64,000 nt of DNA from Tsukamurella tyrosinosolvens (GCF_900104775.1 NZ_FNSA01000003.1:868001-932000), one strand, 5' to 3'; positions 46,895 to 56,666 are shown, counted from the stretch's first letter. Numbers and translations are program-made. Notes: generated from the sequence alone by a model not told the origin.

Positions 46895-48049
46895 TCAGGA
46901 GAAGGCCGCGCGCAGCGCTTCCCACGCGGGCTTCGGCCGGTAGTCGCGGTCGAGGAGGTTGGCGCTGCCGTAGCCGGAGAACGTGTCCGGGTAGTCGGTG
47001 ATCCACGAGCGGCGGTCGGTGAAGCCCCACACCGTCATCCCTATGCAACGGTCCAGCTCGAGGCACAGGCCCGCCATCGTGGAGTACACGCGTGCCTGCC
47101 GCTGCAGGTCGGCGTCGGCGGCGCGGCCCTTGTCCGTGGGGATCCGGACGTCGAGCTCGGTGAACCGGATGTCGAGGCCCAGGTCGGTGAAGCGGCGCAG
47201 GTTCTTCCGCATGTCCTCGGTGCTCGGCTGCTGGTCGGCCCCGCCCAGCATGTGCGCCTGGAAGCCGACGCCGTCGAGCAGCGGGCGCCGCTCGGTCCGC
47301 CCGTCGACGGTCACCTCGACGGTCTCGTCGCGCAGCGTCCGCGCCAGCGCGAGCAGGGCGGTCGACTTGTCGCTCACCGTCTCCGCGCTGTGCTCGTTGA
47401 GGTACAGCTTCATCGACGGCGCGGCCAGCCGCGCCGCGCGGAAGGCGTCCACGATGTACCGCTCCCCGGAGGTGGTGCGCCACCACGCGTTCCGCTGCAG
47501 CACGCCGCGCTGATCGAACGGCTCGTTGACCACCGTCACAGCACTCGCGCGCCCCGCGTACCGCTGCACCACCCGCGTGACCAGATCCGTCATGAACCGG
47601 TGCCGCTGCGGATCGGACAGCGTCCGCACGTACTCGGGCACGATGCCCCAGCCCTGCTGATCGAGCGGATCCCAGATCAGGGAGTGGATCTGGAAATCCT
47701 GGCCGTGCCGCCGCGCGAGGTCCGCGACCGCGTCGGCCTCGCGGAAGTCGAACCGGCCCGCCTCCGGCGCGACCGTGTTCGTCATCGTGCCGATCTCCGT
47801 GGTCAGCGAACCGAACTCGCGCCCGGCGACCTCCTCGTAGCAGGGATCTCCCGCGGCGAAGGTGGAGCGATAGGCGGTGCCGATCGTCTTTCCGCGCGCC
47901 GCGGCGTGTTCCCGCAGGCTGGGCGAGGGGAGCGGACAGGCACCGTCGGACATCGACGGTGACGGCCCGGCGGGCTCCGGCGCACTGCCGCACCCCGCGG
48001 CCGCGAGGGCGACGACGAGCAGGCCGGGCAGCACGGTTCTGGGCGTCAC
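46895..48049 (-). CDS. GH10 endo-beta-1,4-xylanase-like lipoprotein
   Basis: A 384-residue glycoside hydrolase family 10 protein anchored as a lipoprotein (LAAAGC, lipidated Cys20). The catalytic acid/base is Glu176 in VVNEPF and the nucleophile Glu298 in RFTELDVRIP; the HSLIWDP and GFQAHMLGG blocks are typical of GH10. It would cut beta-1,4-xylan or a related glucan outside the cell. It ends 6 bp from lipoprotein 3, convergent. A surface xylanase is unusual for the surrounding housekeeping genes and could be used on plant material. Confidence 0.9.
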   Translation of the reverse strand: MTPRTVLPGLLVVALAAAGCGSAPEPAGPSPSMSDGACPLPSPSLREHAAARGKTIGTAYRSTFAAGDPCYEEVAGREFGSLTTEIGTMTNTVAPEAGRFDFREADAVADLARRHGQDFQIHSLIWDPLDQQGWGIVPEYVRTLSDPQRHRFMTDLVTRVVQRYAGRASAVTVVNEPFDQRGVLQRNAWWRTTSGERYIVDAFRAARLAAPSMKLYLNEHSAETVSDKSTALLALARTLRDETVEVTVDGRTERRPLLDGVGFQAHMLGGADQQPSTEDMRKNLRRFTDLGLDIRFTELDVRIPTDKGRAADADLQRQARVYSTMAGLCLELDRCIGMTVWGFTDRRSWITDYPDTFSGYGSANLLDRDYRPKPAWEALRAAFS

Positions 48050-48071
48050 TTCCGCGAGCGTACCGAGAACG

Positions 48072-48109
48072 GCGGGGGCGGCACCGTCGTACGACGATGC
48101 CGCCCCCGC
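48072..48109. terminator. Hairpin between the GH10 and DUF4189 genes
   Basis: Nineteen-base arms (48072-48090 and 48091-48109) are complementary except for one G:U pair and have no spacer; the stem is GCGGGGGCGGC-rich. It follows the DUF4189 stop on the minus strand by 15 nt and probably ends the lprG-like/DUF4189 message. Confidence 0.75.
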
Positions 48110-48124
48110 GCTACCGGACCCGGG

Positions 48125-48508
48125 TCAGAGGTGGCCGGAGGTGCACTGCCACACCTTGATGTACCCGCCGCCGGCGAGCGAGGTCGCGCTGCGCTGGGCC
48201 GCGTACAGCGAGCGGCCGGTGCCGCCCTGGAAGCGGGTGCGGGTCTCCGCGACGGCGCCGCAGCCGTTCGCGAAGGAGGCCAGGACCCGGCAGCTGCCCC
48301 AGCCGCAGGAGTTGAGGGCGGCGCGCTCGGCGGCGGCGCGGGACGGGTAGTCCCAGGCCCGGCCCGACGCGCCGTTGCTCGCGACGGCGATGGCGCCGAA
48401 GTTGACCGCGGCGTTGGCGGCCGGGGCCGCGGCGGCGACCTGGATCCCGCCAGCGATGCTCGCGGTGGCGACGGCGGCGACGAACGCCTTCGGGGTGAAC
48501 GTCTTCAT
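48125..48508 (-). CDS. Secreted DUF4189 protein
   Basis: A 127-residue exported protein. The signal peptide runs to about residue 34 (cleavage near AANA), then comes a DUF4189 domain: GAIAVASNG, a tyrosine-serine-rich AWDYPSRAAAERAALNSCG segment, then CGAVAETRTRF and a final KVWQCTSG. Four cysteines could form two disulfides. ATG 48508 is preceded by AGAAAGG about 9 nt upstream. It lies 56 nt downstream of the LprG-like gene on the same strand. The role of this domain is not known. Confidence 0.82.
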   Translation of the reverse strand: MKTFTPKAFVAAVATASIAGGIQVAAAAPAANAAVNFGAIAVASNGASGRAWDYPSRAAAERAALNSCGWGSCRVLASFANGCGAVAETRTRFQGGTGRSLYAAQRSATSLAGGGYIKVWQCTSGHL

Positions 48509-48564
48509 GGTGGTGCCTTTCTCAGGACTCTCGGGGGAGAGGTGGGGACATCGTTGGTGGGTGA

Positions 48565-49350
48565 TCAGCGCGGCAGGGACTCGCCGGCTTCGGGCTTGTC
48601 GGTGGCCTCGATCGGGGTCACGTTCGGCTTGGTGACGGTGACCTTCTCGCCCCACTTCGAGAACGTGAGCGTGATGGTGCCTTCGGTGGAGGGCTTGACC
48701 TCGATGCGGACGAGCTGCTTGTCGCCGGAGTTCTGGATCCACAGGGTGGTCGGGACCGGGACGCTCTTGTCGGGGTCGACGCGGGAGCCGGAGATCGCGG
48801 CGATCTCGGTGGCGGGCACGGTGCCGGTGATCTTGGTGGTCTCCTGGCCGTCGATCGTCTCGGTGCCCGCGGCCTTCGCGCCGGTCACCTTGGTCAGGAT
48901 GTTCGGGATGCCGCGCTTCTCGTCGAAGAGCGCCGAGACGTCGTAGATCGAGGCGCCGTCGCCGTAGTCGACGTACTTGTCGCCGAGGATCGCGGCGTAC
49001 ATCTTCCCGTCGATGTAGGTGAACTTGCCCTCGGACGCGCCGCCGATGTCGATGGTGGCGGTGCCGGTGGCCTGCGTGACGGGCTTGACCTGGAGGTCAC
49101 CGTCGACCTTGGTGACGGGGAGGTTGGGCACCTTGCCGTCCACCGCGACGGTGAAGTGGGCGCTCGTGACCTTCTTCGAGGCCTCGGCGGCGGAGGACAG
49201 CAGCGCGGGGGCGTCCGCGGTCGAGGCGGAGGCGGCGGGCGTGTCCGAGCCGGCGGTCGTGGTGCCCTTGTCGGCGCAGCCGGTGAGCACGACGCTCAGC
49301 GCGACGGCTGCCGAGGCCGCGATGAGGGCGGGACGGGAAGTGCGCTTCAT
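48565..49350 (-). CDS. LppX/LprAFG-family lipoprotein (LprG-like)
   Basis: A 261-residue lipoprotein. The lipobox VLTGC gives lipidated Cys25, followed by a Thr/Ser/Ala linker and an LppX_LprAFG domain (SAHFTVAVDGKVPNLPVTKVDGDLQ, later TYIDGKMYAAILGDKYVDYG and TLWIQNSGDKQLVRIEV). These proteins have a hydrophobic pocket and carry lipids such as lipoarabinomannan precursors or triacylglycerides to the outer membrane. The LprG-type efflux partner (P55) is not adjacent, so the exact paralogue is uncertain. Confidence 0.85.
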   Translation of the reverse strand: MKRTSRPALIAASAAVALSVVLTGCADKGTTTAGSDTPAASASTADAPALLSSAAEASKKVTSAHFTVAVDGKVPNLPVTKVDGDLQVKPVTQATGTATIDIGGASEGKFTYIDGKMYAAILGDKYVDYGDGASIYDVSALFDEKRGIPNILTKVTGAKAAGTETIDGQETTKITGTVPATEIAAISGSRVDPDKSVPVPTTLWIQNSGDKQLVRIEVKPSTEGTITLTFSKWGEKVTVTKPNVTPIEATDKPEAGESLPR

Positions 49351-49461
49351 GGGTGTGGTTCTCCTTCAGTGGGACTGAGGAGAGCTTCGACGGCCGGGCT
49401 TAACCCGCGCTTGCAACTGCCTGAAGCGGACTTCGGGGGTCCTTTGCCTGCGCCGATCCAA

Positions 49462-49481
49462 AACTTACCGACGGGTAGGTT
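49462..49481. promoter_or_regulatory. TetR-type operator-like dyad upstream of sucCD
   Basis: AACTTACC (49462-49469) and GGTAGGTT (49474-49481) match as reverse complements at 7 of 8 positions around GACG. It lies 142 bp before sucC and 112 bp before the divergent lprG-like start, so it could control either. The regulator is not in the window. Confidence 0.45.
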
Positions 49482-49622
49482 GCCGGGACTGATAACCGCA
49501 GGTCAAGTGAGATACGTCATTGAACAAGGGTCGGCGCCCGGGCGGATTCGCGGAGGCATAGAGTCGACCCCGGACCCGTGAAGAATGCGGGTGGACCGAG
49601 TAACCAGACAGATGGTGAGCTG

Positions 49623-50786
49623 ATGGATCTCTTCGAATACCAAGCGAAGGAACTGTTCGTCAAGCACGGCGTGCCTACCTCGGCCGGCCGCGTGACGGAC
49701 AATGTCGCCGACGCCCGCGCGATCGCCGAGGAAATCGGCAAGCCGGTGATGGTCAAGGCGCAGGTCAAGGTGGGTGGCCGCGGCAAGGCCGGCGGCGTGA
49801 AGTACTCCGCCGACGCCGATGCGGCGCAGGCCAACGCCGAGGCCATCCTGGGCCTGGACATCAAGGGTCACGTCGTCAAGAAGCTGCTCGTGGCCGAGGC
49901 GAGCGACATCGCCGAGGAGTACTACATCTCCTTCCTGCTCGACCGCGCGAACCGCACCTACCTGGCCATGTGCTCGGTCGAGGGCGGCGTGGAGATCGAG
50001 GTCACCGCCGAGGAGAACCCGGACGCGCTGGCGAAGATCGCCGTGGACGCGACCAAGGGCGTCGACCTCGCCGCCGCCCGCGCGATCGCCGAGGCCGGCA
50101 AGCTGCCCGCCGAGGTGCTCGACGCCGCGGCCGTGACCATCCAGAAGCTGTGGGAGGTCTTCGTCGCCGAGGACGCCACCCTGGTCGAGGTCAACCCGCT
50201 CGTCCGCACCCCGGACGACCAGATCCTCGCGCTGGACGGCAAGGTCTCGCTCGACGAGAACGCCGACTTCCGCCACCCCGATCACGCGGCCTTCGCCGAC
50301 GCCGGCTCCACCGACCCGCTCGAGCTCAAGGCCAAGGAGAACGACCTCAACTACGTCAAGCTCGACGGTCAGGTCGGCGTCATCGGTAACGGTGCGGGCC
50401 TGGTCATGTCGACCCTCGACGTGGTCGCCTACGCCGGTGAGAACCACGGCGGCGTCAAGCCCGCCAACTTCCTCGACATCGGCGGCGGCGCCTCGGCCGA
50501 GGTCATGGCCGCCGGCCTCGACGTCATCCTCGGCGACGAGCAGGTCAAGAGCGTGTTCGTCAACGTCTTCGGCGGCATCACCGCGTGCGACGCGGTCGCC
50601 AACGGCATCGTCGGCGCCCTGAACACGCTGGGCGACACGGCCTCCAAGCCGCTCGTCGTGCGTCTCGACGGCAACAAGGTCGAGGAGGGCCGGGCGATCC
50701 TGGCCGCTGCGAACCACCCGCTGGTGACCCTCGCGCAGACCATGGACGAAGGCGCCGACAAGGCCGCCGAGCTGGCGAACAAGTAA
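49623..50786 (+). CDS. sucC: Succinyl-CoA synthetase (ligase) beta subunit
   Basis: A 387-residue ATP-grasp subunit of the TCA cycle enzyme that converts succinyl-CoA to succinate while making ATP or GTP. It starts [18 protein letters not shown] and contains [28 protein letters not shown] and the [18 protein letters not shown] block. The ATG at 49623 gives the normal length. It is followed after 16 bp by sucD. The order matches Rv0951-Rv0952. Confidence 0.97.
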   Translation: MDLFEYQAKELFVKHGVPTSAGRVTDNVADARAIAEEIGKPVMVKAQVKVGGRGKAGGVKYSADADAAQANAEAILGLDIKGHVVKKLLVAEASDIAEEYYISFLLDRANRTYLAMCSVEGGVEIEVTAEENPDALAKIAVDATKGVDLAAARAIAEAGKLPAEVLDAAAVTIQKLWEVFVAEDATLVEVNPLVRTPDDQILALDGKVSLDENADFRHPDHAAFADAGSTDPLELKAKENDLNYVKLDGQVGVIGNGAGLVMSTLDVVAYAGENHGGVKPANFLDIGGGASAEVMAAGLDVILGDEQVKSVFVNVFGGITACDAVANGIVGALNTLGDTASKPLVVRLDGNKVEEGRAILAAANHPLVTLAQTMDEGADKAAELANK

Positions 50787-50802
50787 GGGAGACAACAGAA
50801 AA

Positions 50803-51705
50803 ATGGCTATCTTCCTGACCAAGGACAACAAGGTCATCGTCCAGGGCATCACCGGCGGCGAGGGCACCAAGCACACCGCGCTGATGCTCAAGGCCGGGAC
50901 GAACGTCGTGGGCGGCGTGAACGCGCGCAAGGCGGGCACCACCGTCAAGCACGTCGACAAGGACGGCAACGACATCGAGCTCCCCGTCTTCGGCTCCGTC
51001 GCCGAGGCCATGGAGAAGACCGGCGCCGACACGTCGATCGCCTTCGTGCCGCCGGCGTTCTCCAAGGACGCCATCGTCGAGGCCATCGACGCCGAGATCC
51101 CGCTCCTGGTGGTCATCACCGAGGGCATCCCCGTGCAGGACTCGGCGTACGCCTGGGCCTACAACGTGGAGAAGGGCCAGAAGACCCGCATCATCGGCCC
51201 GAACTGCCCCGGCATCATCACCCCGGGCGAGGCCCTCGTCGGCATCACCCCGGCCAACATCACCGGCACCGGCCCCGTCGGCCTCGTGTCGAAGTCGGGC
51301 ACGCTGACCTACCAGATGATGTACGAGCTGCGCGATTTCGGCTTCTCGACCGCCATCGGCATCGGCGGCGACCCGGTCATCGGCACCACGCACATCGACG
51401 CCATCGAGGCCTTCGAGAAGGACCCCGAGACCAAGGTCATCGTCATGATCGGCGAGATCGGCGGCGACGCCGAGGAGCGCGCCGCGGCGTACATCCAGGC
51501 CAACGTCACCAAGCCCGTCGTGGGCTACGTGGCCGGCTTCACCGCTCCCGAGGGCAAGACCATGGGCCACGCCGGCGCCATCGTCTCCGGCTCCTCTGGC
51601 ACGGCCGCCGCGAAGAAGGAGGCCCTCGAGGCCGCCGGCGTCAAGGTGGGCAAGACCCCGTCCGAGACCGCCGCTCTCGCTCGCGAGATCCTGCAGTCGC
51701 TGTAA
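50803..51705 (+). CDS. sucD: Succinyl-CoA synthetase (ligase) alpha subunit
   Basis: A 300-residue alpha subunit. The CoA-binding motif [11 protein letters not shown] lies near the start, [12 protein letters not shown] in the middle, and the phosphorylated His256 lies in [15 protein letters not shown]. It acts with SucC and has a GGGAGA ribosome binding site. A clear terminator follows the stop. Confidence 0.97.
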   Translation: MAIFLTKDNKVIVQGITGGEGTKHTALMLKAGTNVVGGVNARKAGTTVKHVDKDGNDIELPVFGSVAEAMEKTGADTSIAFVPPAFSKDAIVEAIDAEIPLLVVITEGIPVQDSAYAWAYNVEKGQKTRIIGPNCPGIITPGEALVGITPANITGTGPVGLVSKSGTLTYQMMYELRDFGFSTAIGIGGDPVIGTTHIDAIEAFEKDPETKVIVMIGEIGGDAEERAAAYIQANVTKPVVGYVAGFTAPEGKTMGHAGAIVSGSSGTAAAKKEALEAAGVKVGKTPSETAALAREILQSL

Positions 51706-51725
51706 CCGCAGCGCATTCGGTCCAC

Positions 51726-51755
51726 GACCCCGTCTCCCGTCAGGGAGGCGGGGTC
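51726..51755 (+). terminator. sucCD terminator
   Basis: Arms GACCCCGTCTCCC and GGGAGGCGGGGTC (51726-51738, 51743-51755) pair with one T-G wobble around GTCA, 21 nt after the sucD stop, and are followed by a T/C-rich stretch. Confidence 0.85.
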
Positions 51756-51788
51756 GTCCCGTTTCTCGGGCCCGACGGTGCCCGGGGC

Positions 51789-53003
51789 CTAGGCCGACGG
51801 TGCGCGCTCGACGCCCCGGAACACCAGGTACAGCACGAGGGCCGCGGCGGCGAGGCCCGCGCCCAGTAGGCACGCGCCGGTCCAGCCCGCGAGCGGCCAC
51901 AGCGCGGCCGTCGCCGCGGACCCCAGTGTGCCGCCGAGGAAGAACGTGCCCATGAAGACCGCGTTGATGCGTCCGCGCGCCTCCGGCCGGAGCGAGTAGA
52001 TCACCGCCTGCGACGAATTGAGCACCGCCTGCTGGCCGATGCCGAGCACCACGAGGCCGACGATCAGTGCGGGAAGGCCGACGGGACCGTCCGCGAGGAG
52101 CATCGCCGTCCACGCGATCGGCTGAGCGATCAACCCCCCGAGGGTGAGGAGCGGACCGTGCCCGCGGTCGACGATCCGGCCGATCGTCGGGCCCGAGAGG
52201 GCGCCCACGGCGCCGAGTAGTCCGATGGTGCCGATCGCCGTCGGGGTCCAGCCGAAGCGCGGGCCCGCGAGGAGGAAGGTGACCGCGGCGCCCTGGACGA
52301 CGAACGAGGCGAGCGTGAGGGCCGCGAGCACGGACCGCAGGCGCAGCGCCGGGAACTCGCGGATCAGCGCGACCATCGAGACGAGCAGGCCGCGGTACCT
52401 CTCGGCGGTGAGCCCGGGGCGCCCCGGATCGTGCCGTGGCATGGTGCGCGCCAGGCCGGCCGCGGCGAGGACGAGCGCGCCCGCCAGCACGAAGTACGGA
52501 GTCCGCCAGCCGAACGCGTCGGTCAGGACACCGGAGAGGAACCGGCTCAGCAGGCCGCCCAGGATCACGCCGCTCATGACGACGCCGACCGCGTGGGCCT
52601 GCTCCCGGGGGCCCGCCAGCTCGGCAGCGTAGGGCACGATCACCTGCGCGCCGACGGCGGTGATCGCGGCGAGCGCGGAGGCGGCGAGGAGCACCGACCC
52701 CGACGGTGCCGCGCCCGCGACGACGAGCGCCGCGGCGGTGAGTGCGAGCAGCGTGAGCGCGAGCGGGCGGCGGCGCACGACGTCGGACACCGGCACCAGG
52801 AAGACGAGCCCGGCGGCGTAGCCCGCCTGCGCCACCGTCACGAGGAGGCCCGCGGTGGTGTCGGACATCCCGAAGTGGTCCCGCAGCAGGTCCAGGATCG
52901 GGTACGCGACGTACAGGCTCGCCGCCGACAGTCCGGTGGCGACCGCCATGAGGCGGAGGAGTCCGCTGCCGGCTGTCGTGGGGCGGGGTGACGTGGTGGT
53001 CAT
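51789..53003 (-). CDS. Major facilitator superfamily transporter
   Basis: A 404-residue, twelve-helix MFS protein of the drug/sugar-efflux (AraJ/arabinose-efflux-like) type. The loop motif DVVRRRPLAL lies after helix 2 and a similar IVDRGHGPLL after helix 8. It is divergent from a LysR regulator with a dyad operator between, so it is probably an inducible exporter. Substrate unknown. Confidence 0.85.
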   Translation of the reverse strand: MTTTSPRPTTAGSGLLRLMAVATGLSAASLYVAYPILDLLRDHFGMSDTTAGLLVTVAQAGYAAGLVFLVPVSDVVRRRPLALTLLALTAAALVVAGAAPSGSVLLAASALAAITAVGAQVIVPYAAELAGPREQAHAVGVVMSGVILGGLLSRFLSGVLTDAFGWRTPYFVLAGALVLAAAGLARTMPRHDPGRPGLTAERYRGLLVSMVALIREFPALRLRSVLAALTLASFVVQGAAVTFLLAGPRFGWTPTAIGTIGLLGAVGALSGPTIGRIVDRGHGPLLTLGGLIAQPIAWTAMLLADGPVGLPALIVGLVVLGIGQQAVLNSSQAVIYSLRPEARGRINAVFMGTFFLGGTLGSAATAALWPLAGWTGACLLGAGLAAAALVLYLVFRGVERAPSA

Positions 53004-53026
53004 GTCTCTACTGTCGTCGCCCGCGC

Positions 53027-53057
53027 ATCATGCGTCCAACGTATGATTTCGATCGAA
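53027..53057. promoter_or_regulatory. LysR/MFS divergent operator
   Basis: ATCATGCGT (53027-53035) and ACGTATGAT (53039-53047) match as reverse complements at 8 of 9 around CCA. They are followed directly by the perfect palindrome TTCGATCGAA (53048-53057). The T-N11-A form expected for LysR boxes can be drawn in the first dyad. Confidence 0.55.
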
Positions 53058-53079
53058 TGATCTGTCAGGGAGATGGTCG

Positions 53080-53946
53080 ATGGAGCTGCAGCAGCTGCGG
53101 TACGTGATCGCGGTGTCCGAGACGCTGAACTTCACGCGCGCCGCCGAGCGCTGCCACGTCGTGCAGTCCGCGCTCAGCCACCGCGTCGCGGCGCTGGAGA
53201 AGGAGCTCGGTGCGCGGCTGTTCGACCGCACCAACCGGTCCGTCCGGCTCACGAGGGCGGGGGAGGCCTTCCTGCCGCAGGCCCGCGCCGCGCTCGCCGC
53301 CACCGAACGCGCCGCCGACGAGGTGGCCGCCACGCTCGGCGGCGTCCGCGGCACCGTCACCGTCGGGATGATCCCCACCTTCACCGCCTTCGACGTGGTC
53401 GACGTCCTGCGCACGTACCGCGCCGCTTACCCCGACGCGACCGTCCGGCTGCGGAGCGGCGCCAGCGAGACCCTCATCGAGGACGTGCGTACCGGCACCG
53501 TCGACCTGGCTCTTCTCGGCGTCCCGGACGGCTTCTCCACCGCCGGCGTCGTCGCCCGGCGGCTCGCCGTCGACCACCTCGTCCTCGTCGTGCCCGAGGC
53601 CGAGCGGGTCGACGGTCCCCTCACCCTCGCCGCGACCGCCGACCGCCCGTTCGCCGACTACCCCGCGGGCGGCGCCGGCCGCGCGGAATCCGACCAGGCC
53701 TTCGAGCGCGCCGGCGTGCGGCGCACCGTCGCCTTCGAGGTGGACCGGTCCGAGACCATGCTCGAGTTGATCGCCGCGGGGCTGTGCGTCGGGACGGCCG
53801 CGCGGGAGACGGTGCCCGACGGTGCCGGGCTCGCCGTCGTGCCGCTCGTCGACGGCCCCACCCGCTCCCAGCTGCTGGTGCACTCGAAGCTGCTGAGCCC
53901 GGCGGCGCGCGCCTTGCTCACCGTCGTGGACCAGCACACTCGATGA
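53080..53946 (+). CDS. LysR-family transcriptional regulator
   Basis: A 288-residue LTTR. The N-terminal HTH is LQQLRYVIAVSETLNFTRAAERCHVVQSALSHRVAALEKELG (split across residues 3-45), followed by the periplasmic-binding-like effector domain. It is divergent from the MFS gene and is the probable activator or repressor of that exporter. Confidence 0.87.
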   Translation: MELQQLRYVIAVSETLNFTRAAERCHVVQSALSHRVAALEKELGARLFDRTNRSVRLTRAGEAFLPQARAALAATERAADEVAATLGGVRGTVTVGMIPTFTAFDVVDVLRTYRAAYPDATVRLRSGASETLIEDVRTGTVDLALLGVPDGFSTAGVVARRLAVDHLVLVVPEAERVDGPLTLAATADRPFADYPAGGAGRAESDQAFERAGVRRTVAFEVDRSETMLELIAAGLCVGTAARETVPDGAGLAVVPLVDGPTRSQLLVHSKLLSPAARALLTVVDQHTR

Positions 53947-54034
53947 GCTGAATCCCGTTGACGTCGGAGTCCGTGTATAGGGTGGTGGCGTACTGGCTCC
54001 GTGCGGAGCCGCGTCGACCTTCGGGGAGAAGAAC

Positions 54035-55159
54035 ATGACCTACTCAGGTGGAGGGTACGGGCAGCAGCCGGGCCAGGGGGGCTACGGGCAGCCGGATTAC
54101 TCGCAGCAGGGCTACGGCCAGCAAGGATTCGGTCAGCCGGGCCAGCAGGGCTACGGCCAGCCGGCGCAGCAGCCCGCCCAGCAGGGCGGCTACGGTCAGC
54201 AGCCCGCGCAGCAGGGCTACGGCCAGCAGCCCGATTATTCGCAGCAGGGCTACGGCCAGCAGGGGTACGGGCAGGGCTACCCGCAGCAGCAGGGCTACGG
54301 CCAGCAGTACGGCGGCTTCCCGCAGGCCCCGGCCGCGCCGTCGAAGCCGCTGGACCTTGCGCTGGTGCTGTCCATCGCCACCGCCGCGCTGGGTGTCATC
54401 ACCTTCCTCCTCGGCTTCCTGACGTTCGCCGAGCGCGAGATCGGCCTCGGCTCGACCACGATCAGCGTCAACGGCTTCGAGCACAGCGCGCTGATCGGTC
54501 TCACCCTGGCGCTCGTCGCTGGCATCTCGGCGGGGCTGAGTCTCATCGCCCGCGGCAACACCGGCCGCACGCCGGCCGCGGCGCTGGCGCTCGGTGCCTT
54601 CGTTTCGCTGCTCTTCGGCCTCTTCACCTGGACCGATCTCGCTTACGGATTCTGGATCGCCTTCGCGTTCTCCCTGTTCACCGCGGCCGCCGCGGTGGTG
54701 CTGGTGCTCGTTGACGCGGGCATCGTGAAGAACCCGGCCGCCGCGGAGACCGCGACGGCTGACGCCGCCGCGACCCCCGCCGCGACCGCTGCTCCGGCCA
54801 CCGACGCGCCGTCGGCCCCGTCGAACCCGGCCGTCCCGACCGCGGCCCCGGTTCAGCAGGAGCAGCAGGCCCCGCAGGCGCAGGGCCAGTCGCAGTGGCC
54901 CTCCTACGGCGGCTACCAGGCGCCGGCCTCGTCGGGCTACCAGGCTCCCGCCTCGACCCCGTCGACCCCCGCGGCCCCGGCCACGACGGGCTTCCCGTCG
55001 AGCGCACCGTCCAACCCGGGCGCCTCGGCCTCCGGCGACGAGGTGACCACCGCCTTCGGCCAGGCCTCCACCGCCAGCACGCAGGCGTTCGGCAGCCCGT
55101 CGACGCCGCAGTACGGCTCGCACTCGTCCGAGGACGAGAACAAGCCGCAGGGTCAGTAG
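54035..55159 (+). CDS. Four-helix membrane protein with Q/G/Y-rich N-terminus (Rv0954-like)
   Basis: A 374-residue protein. Residues 1-95 are a low-complexity region built from QQGYGQ / QPGQQ-type units. Four transmembrane helices follow (about 105-235), then a Pro/Ala/Gln-rich disordered tail to the end. The first residues MTYSGG and the layout are those of Rv0954, which has been linked to the mycobacterial divisome; perM lies directly downstream, as there. TATAGG occurs about 55 nt upstream. The tail may also act as a phase-separating or scaffold segment, which is an inference. Confidence 0.82.
   Translation: MTYSGGGYGQQPGQGGYGQPDYSQQGYGQQGFGQPGQQGYGQPAQQPAQQGGYGQQPAQQGYGQQPDYSQQGYGQQGYGQGYPQQQGYGQQYGGFPQAPAAPSKPLDLALVLSIATAALGVITFLLGFLTFAEREIGLGSTTISVNGFEHSALIGLTLALVAGISAGLSLIARGNTGRTPAAALALGAFVSLLFGLFTWTDLAYGFWIAFAFSLFTAAAAVVLVLVDAGIVKNPAAAETATADAAATPAATAAPATDAPSAPSNPAVPTAAPVQQEQQAPQAQGQSQWPSYGGYQAPASSGYQAPASTPSTPAAPATTGFPSSAPSNPGASASGDEVTTAFGQASTASTQAFGSPSTPQYGSHSSEDENKPQGQ
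54060..54312 (+). repeat. GYGQQ-type coding repeats
   Basis: Short in-frame units based on GGCTACGG(C/T)CAGCAG repeat about a dozen times with variants ([10 protein letters not shown]), giving a prion-like Q/G/Y-rich protein segment. Confidence 0.75.
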
Positions 55160-55208
55160 TCCCCGCCAGCGGCGCGCCTGAGCCACCATCGGCCACTGCG
55201 ATGTCACA

Positions 55209-56666
55209 GTGGTGAAGATGATCGACTCAGCGCGCGCCGCCGGGCCGGGCCCGAGCGAGACCCGGCCGCTGTTCGTGATGGCCTTCGGGCCGTCGCTCGT
55301 GACCCTCGCGTCCACCCTGCTGGTGGGCGTGGTGGTCCTGCTCACCACGTCGACGGGGCTCGGGGCCATCGCCCCGACCGTCGCCGGACTGTGGCTGGCC
55401 GTGCACCAGGTGCCGGTCACCATCAGCGACATCACCCTCGGGGTGCTGCCCCTGATCCCCACGATCGCGCTGGTCGCGGGCGTCGCCCGGGCCGCGCGCC
55501 GCGCCGGCGGCGAGGGCCGCCCGCTCGCGGACCTGCGCTCCGTGCTGCTGTGCGCGATCGCCGGACCCGCTCTCTTCACCGCCATCGCGCTGGCCGTCGT
55601 CAACGACGCCGCGGGGCGGTTCACGATCGGCACACCGCCGCCGCTCACCGCCTTCGTCGCGACCGTCGCGGTGCACCTCGGCGCCGCTCTGATCGGCCTC
55701 GCACCCGCCTACTGGCGCGACGTCGCGCGCTTCCTCCACGTCCCCACATGGGTCGACGACTGCGCCCGCCTCGCCGGCCGCGCGCTGCTCACCTTCGGCG
55801 CCGTGGGGCTGGCCATCGTCGTGGTCCGCCTCGTGATCCGCTGGGAGACCGTGTTCGAGCTCGTCCGCTCCGGCAACGACGGCGTCGGCATGGTCTCGCT
55901 GGTCCTGCTCTCGCTGCTGTACCTGCCCAACGCGGTCATCAGCGCCGCCGCGCTGCCGCTCGGCGCGACCGTGGACCTCGGCCCGATCTCGATGAGCGTC
56001 TTCTCCGCCGTCCCCGGCCGCGCGCCCGGCATCCCGATCCTCGCGGTGCTGCCCCAGGGCCCGTCGCCCTGGTACCTGCTGCCCCTGCTCGCCGTGCCCG
56101 CCTTCGTGGCGGTCCGGGTGGGCCGACGGTGCGCCGCCCGCTCCCTCGACCTCGGGCCGACGGTGACCGCCGTCGCCGCGACCGCGGCGCTCTCGGCGGC
56201 CGGGTTCGCCGTGGCCGCGTTCCTCGCCGGCGGCGAACTCGGCGGCTTCGGCTACGCCGGTGCCGACCTGCTGCAGGTCTTCGGCTTCACCCTCGGCTGG
56301 ATCGGCCTCGTCGGCGTGCTGGCGGCGCTGGTACTGCAGCAGGCGGGCGAGTCCCGCGCCGTGCGCGCCGCGCGCCGCGCCGAGGAGGAGGCACCGTCGG
56401 GCTACACCACCTACGCCGACGAGGCGGACGTGATCGACGACGGCGTGACCGTGGAGATCGAGCCCGCGGAGCGCGACGAGCACGACGACGACCGGCCCGA
56501 ATCCGACGACGACGCGGCCGACACCGGCGACTTCGACGCCCTCGCCGACCAGCCCACCGAGGAGGTGCGGCCGGTCTCCCGGCAGCCCGTCGGGCCCGCC
56601 GCCACGAAGCGCGAGCGCGACATAGCAGACATCGAGGAACTCGACAGCTACACCTTCGGGCAGTAG
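55209..56666 (+). CDS. perM: PerM-like integral membrane protein (DUF6350)
   Basis: A 485-residue protein of about ten transmembrane segments (residues 20-395) with an acidic cytoplasmic tail of Asp/Glu-rich sequence ending DIADIEELDSYTFGQ. In M. tuberculosis the gene at this place, Rv0955/perM, is needed for persistence and for cell division at low magnesium. The neighbours Rv0954-like upstream and purN downstream keep that order. GTG 55209 and ATG 55218 are both possible starts. Confidence 0.82.
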   Translation: MVKMIDSARAAGPGPSETRPLFVMAFGPSLVTLASTLLVGVVVLLTTSTGLGAIAPTVAGLWLAVHQVPVTISDITLGVLPLIPTIALVAGVARAARRAGGEGRPLADLRSVLLCAIAGPALFTAIALAVVNDAAGRFTIGTPPPLTAFVATVAVHLGAALIGLAPAYWRDVARFLHVPTWVDDCARLAGRALLTFGAVGLAIVVVRLVIRWETVFELVRSGNDGVGMVSLVLLSLLYLPNAVISAAALPLGATVDLGPISMSVFSAVPGRAPGIPILAVLPQGPSPWYLLPLLAVPAFVAVRVGRRCAARSLDLGPTVTAVAATAALSAAGFAVAAFLAGGELGGFGYAGADLLQVFGFTLGWIGLVGVLAALVLQQAGESRAVRAARRAEEEAPSGYTTYADEADVIDDGVTVEIEPAERDEHDDDRPESDDDAADTGDFDALADQPTEEVRPVSRQPVGPAATKRERDIADIEELDSYTFGQ

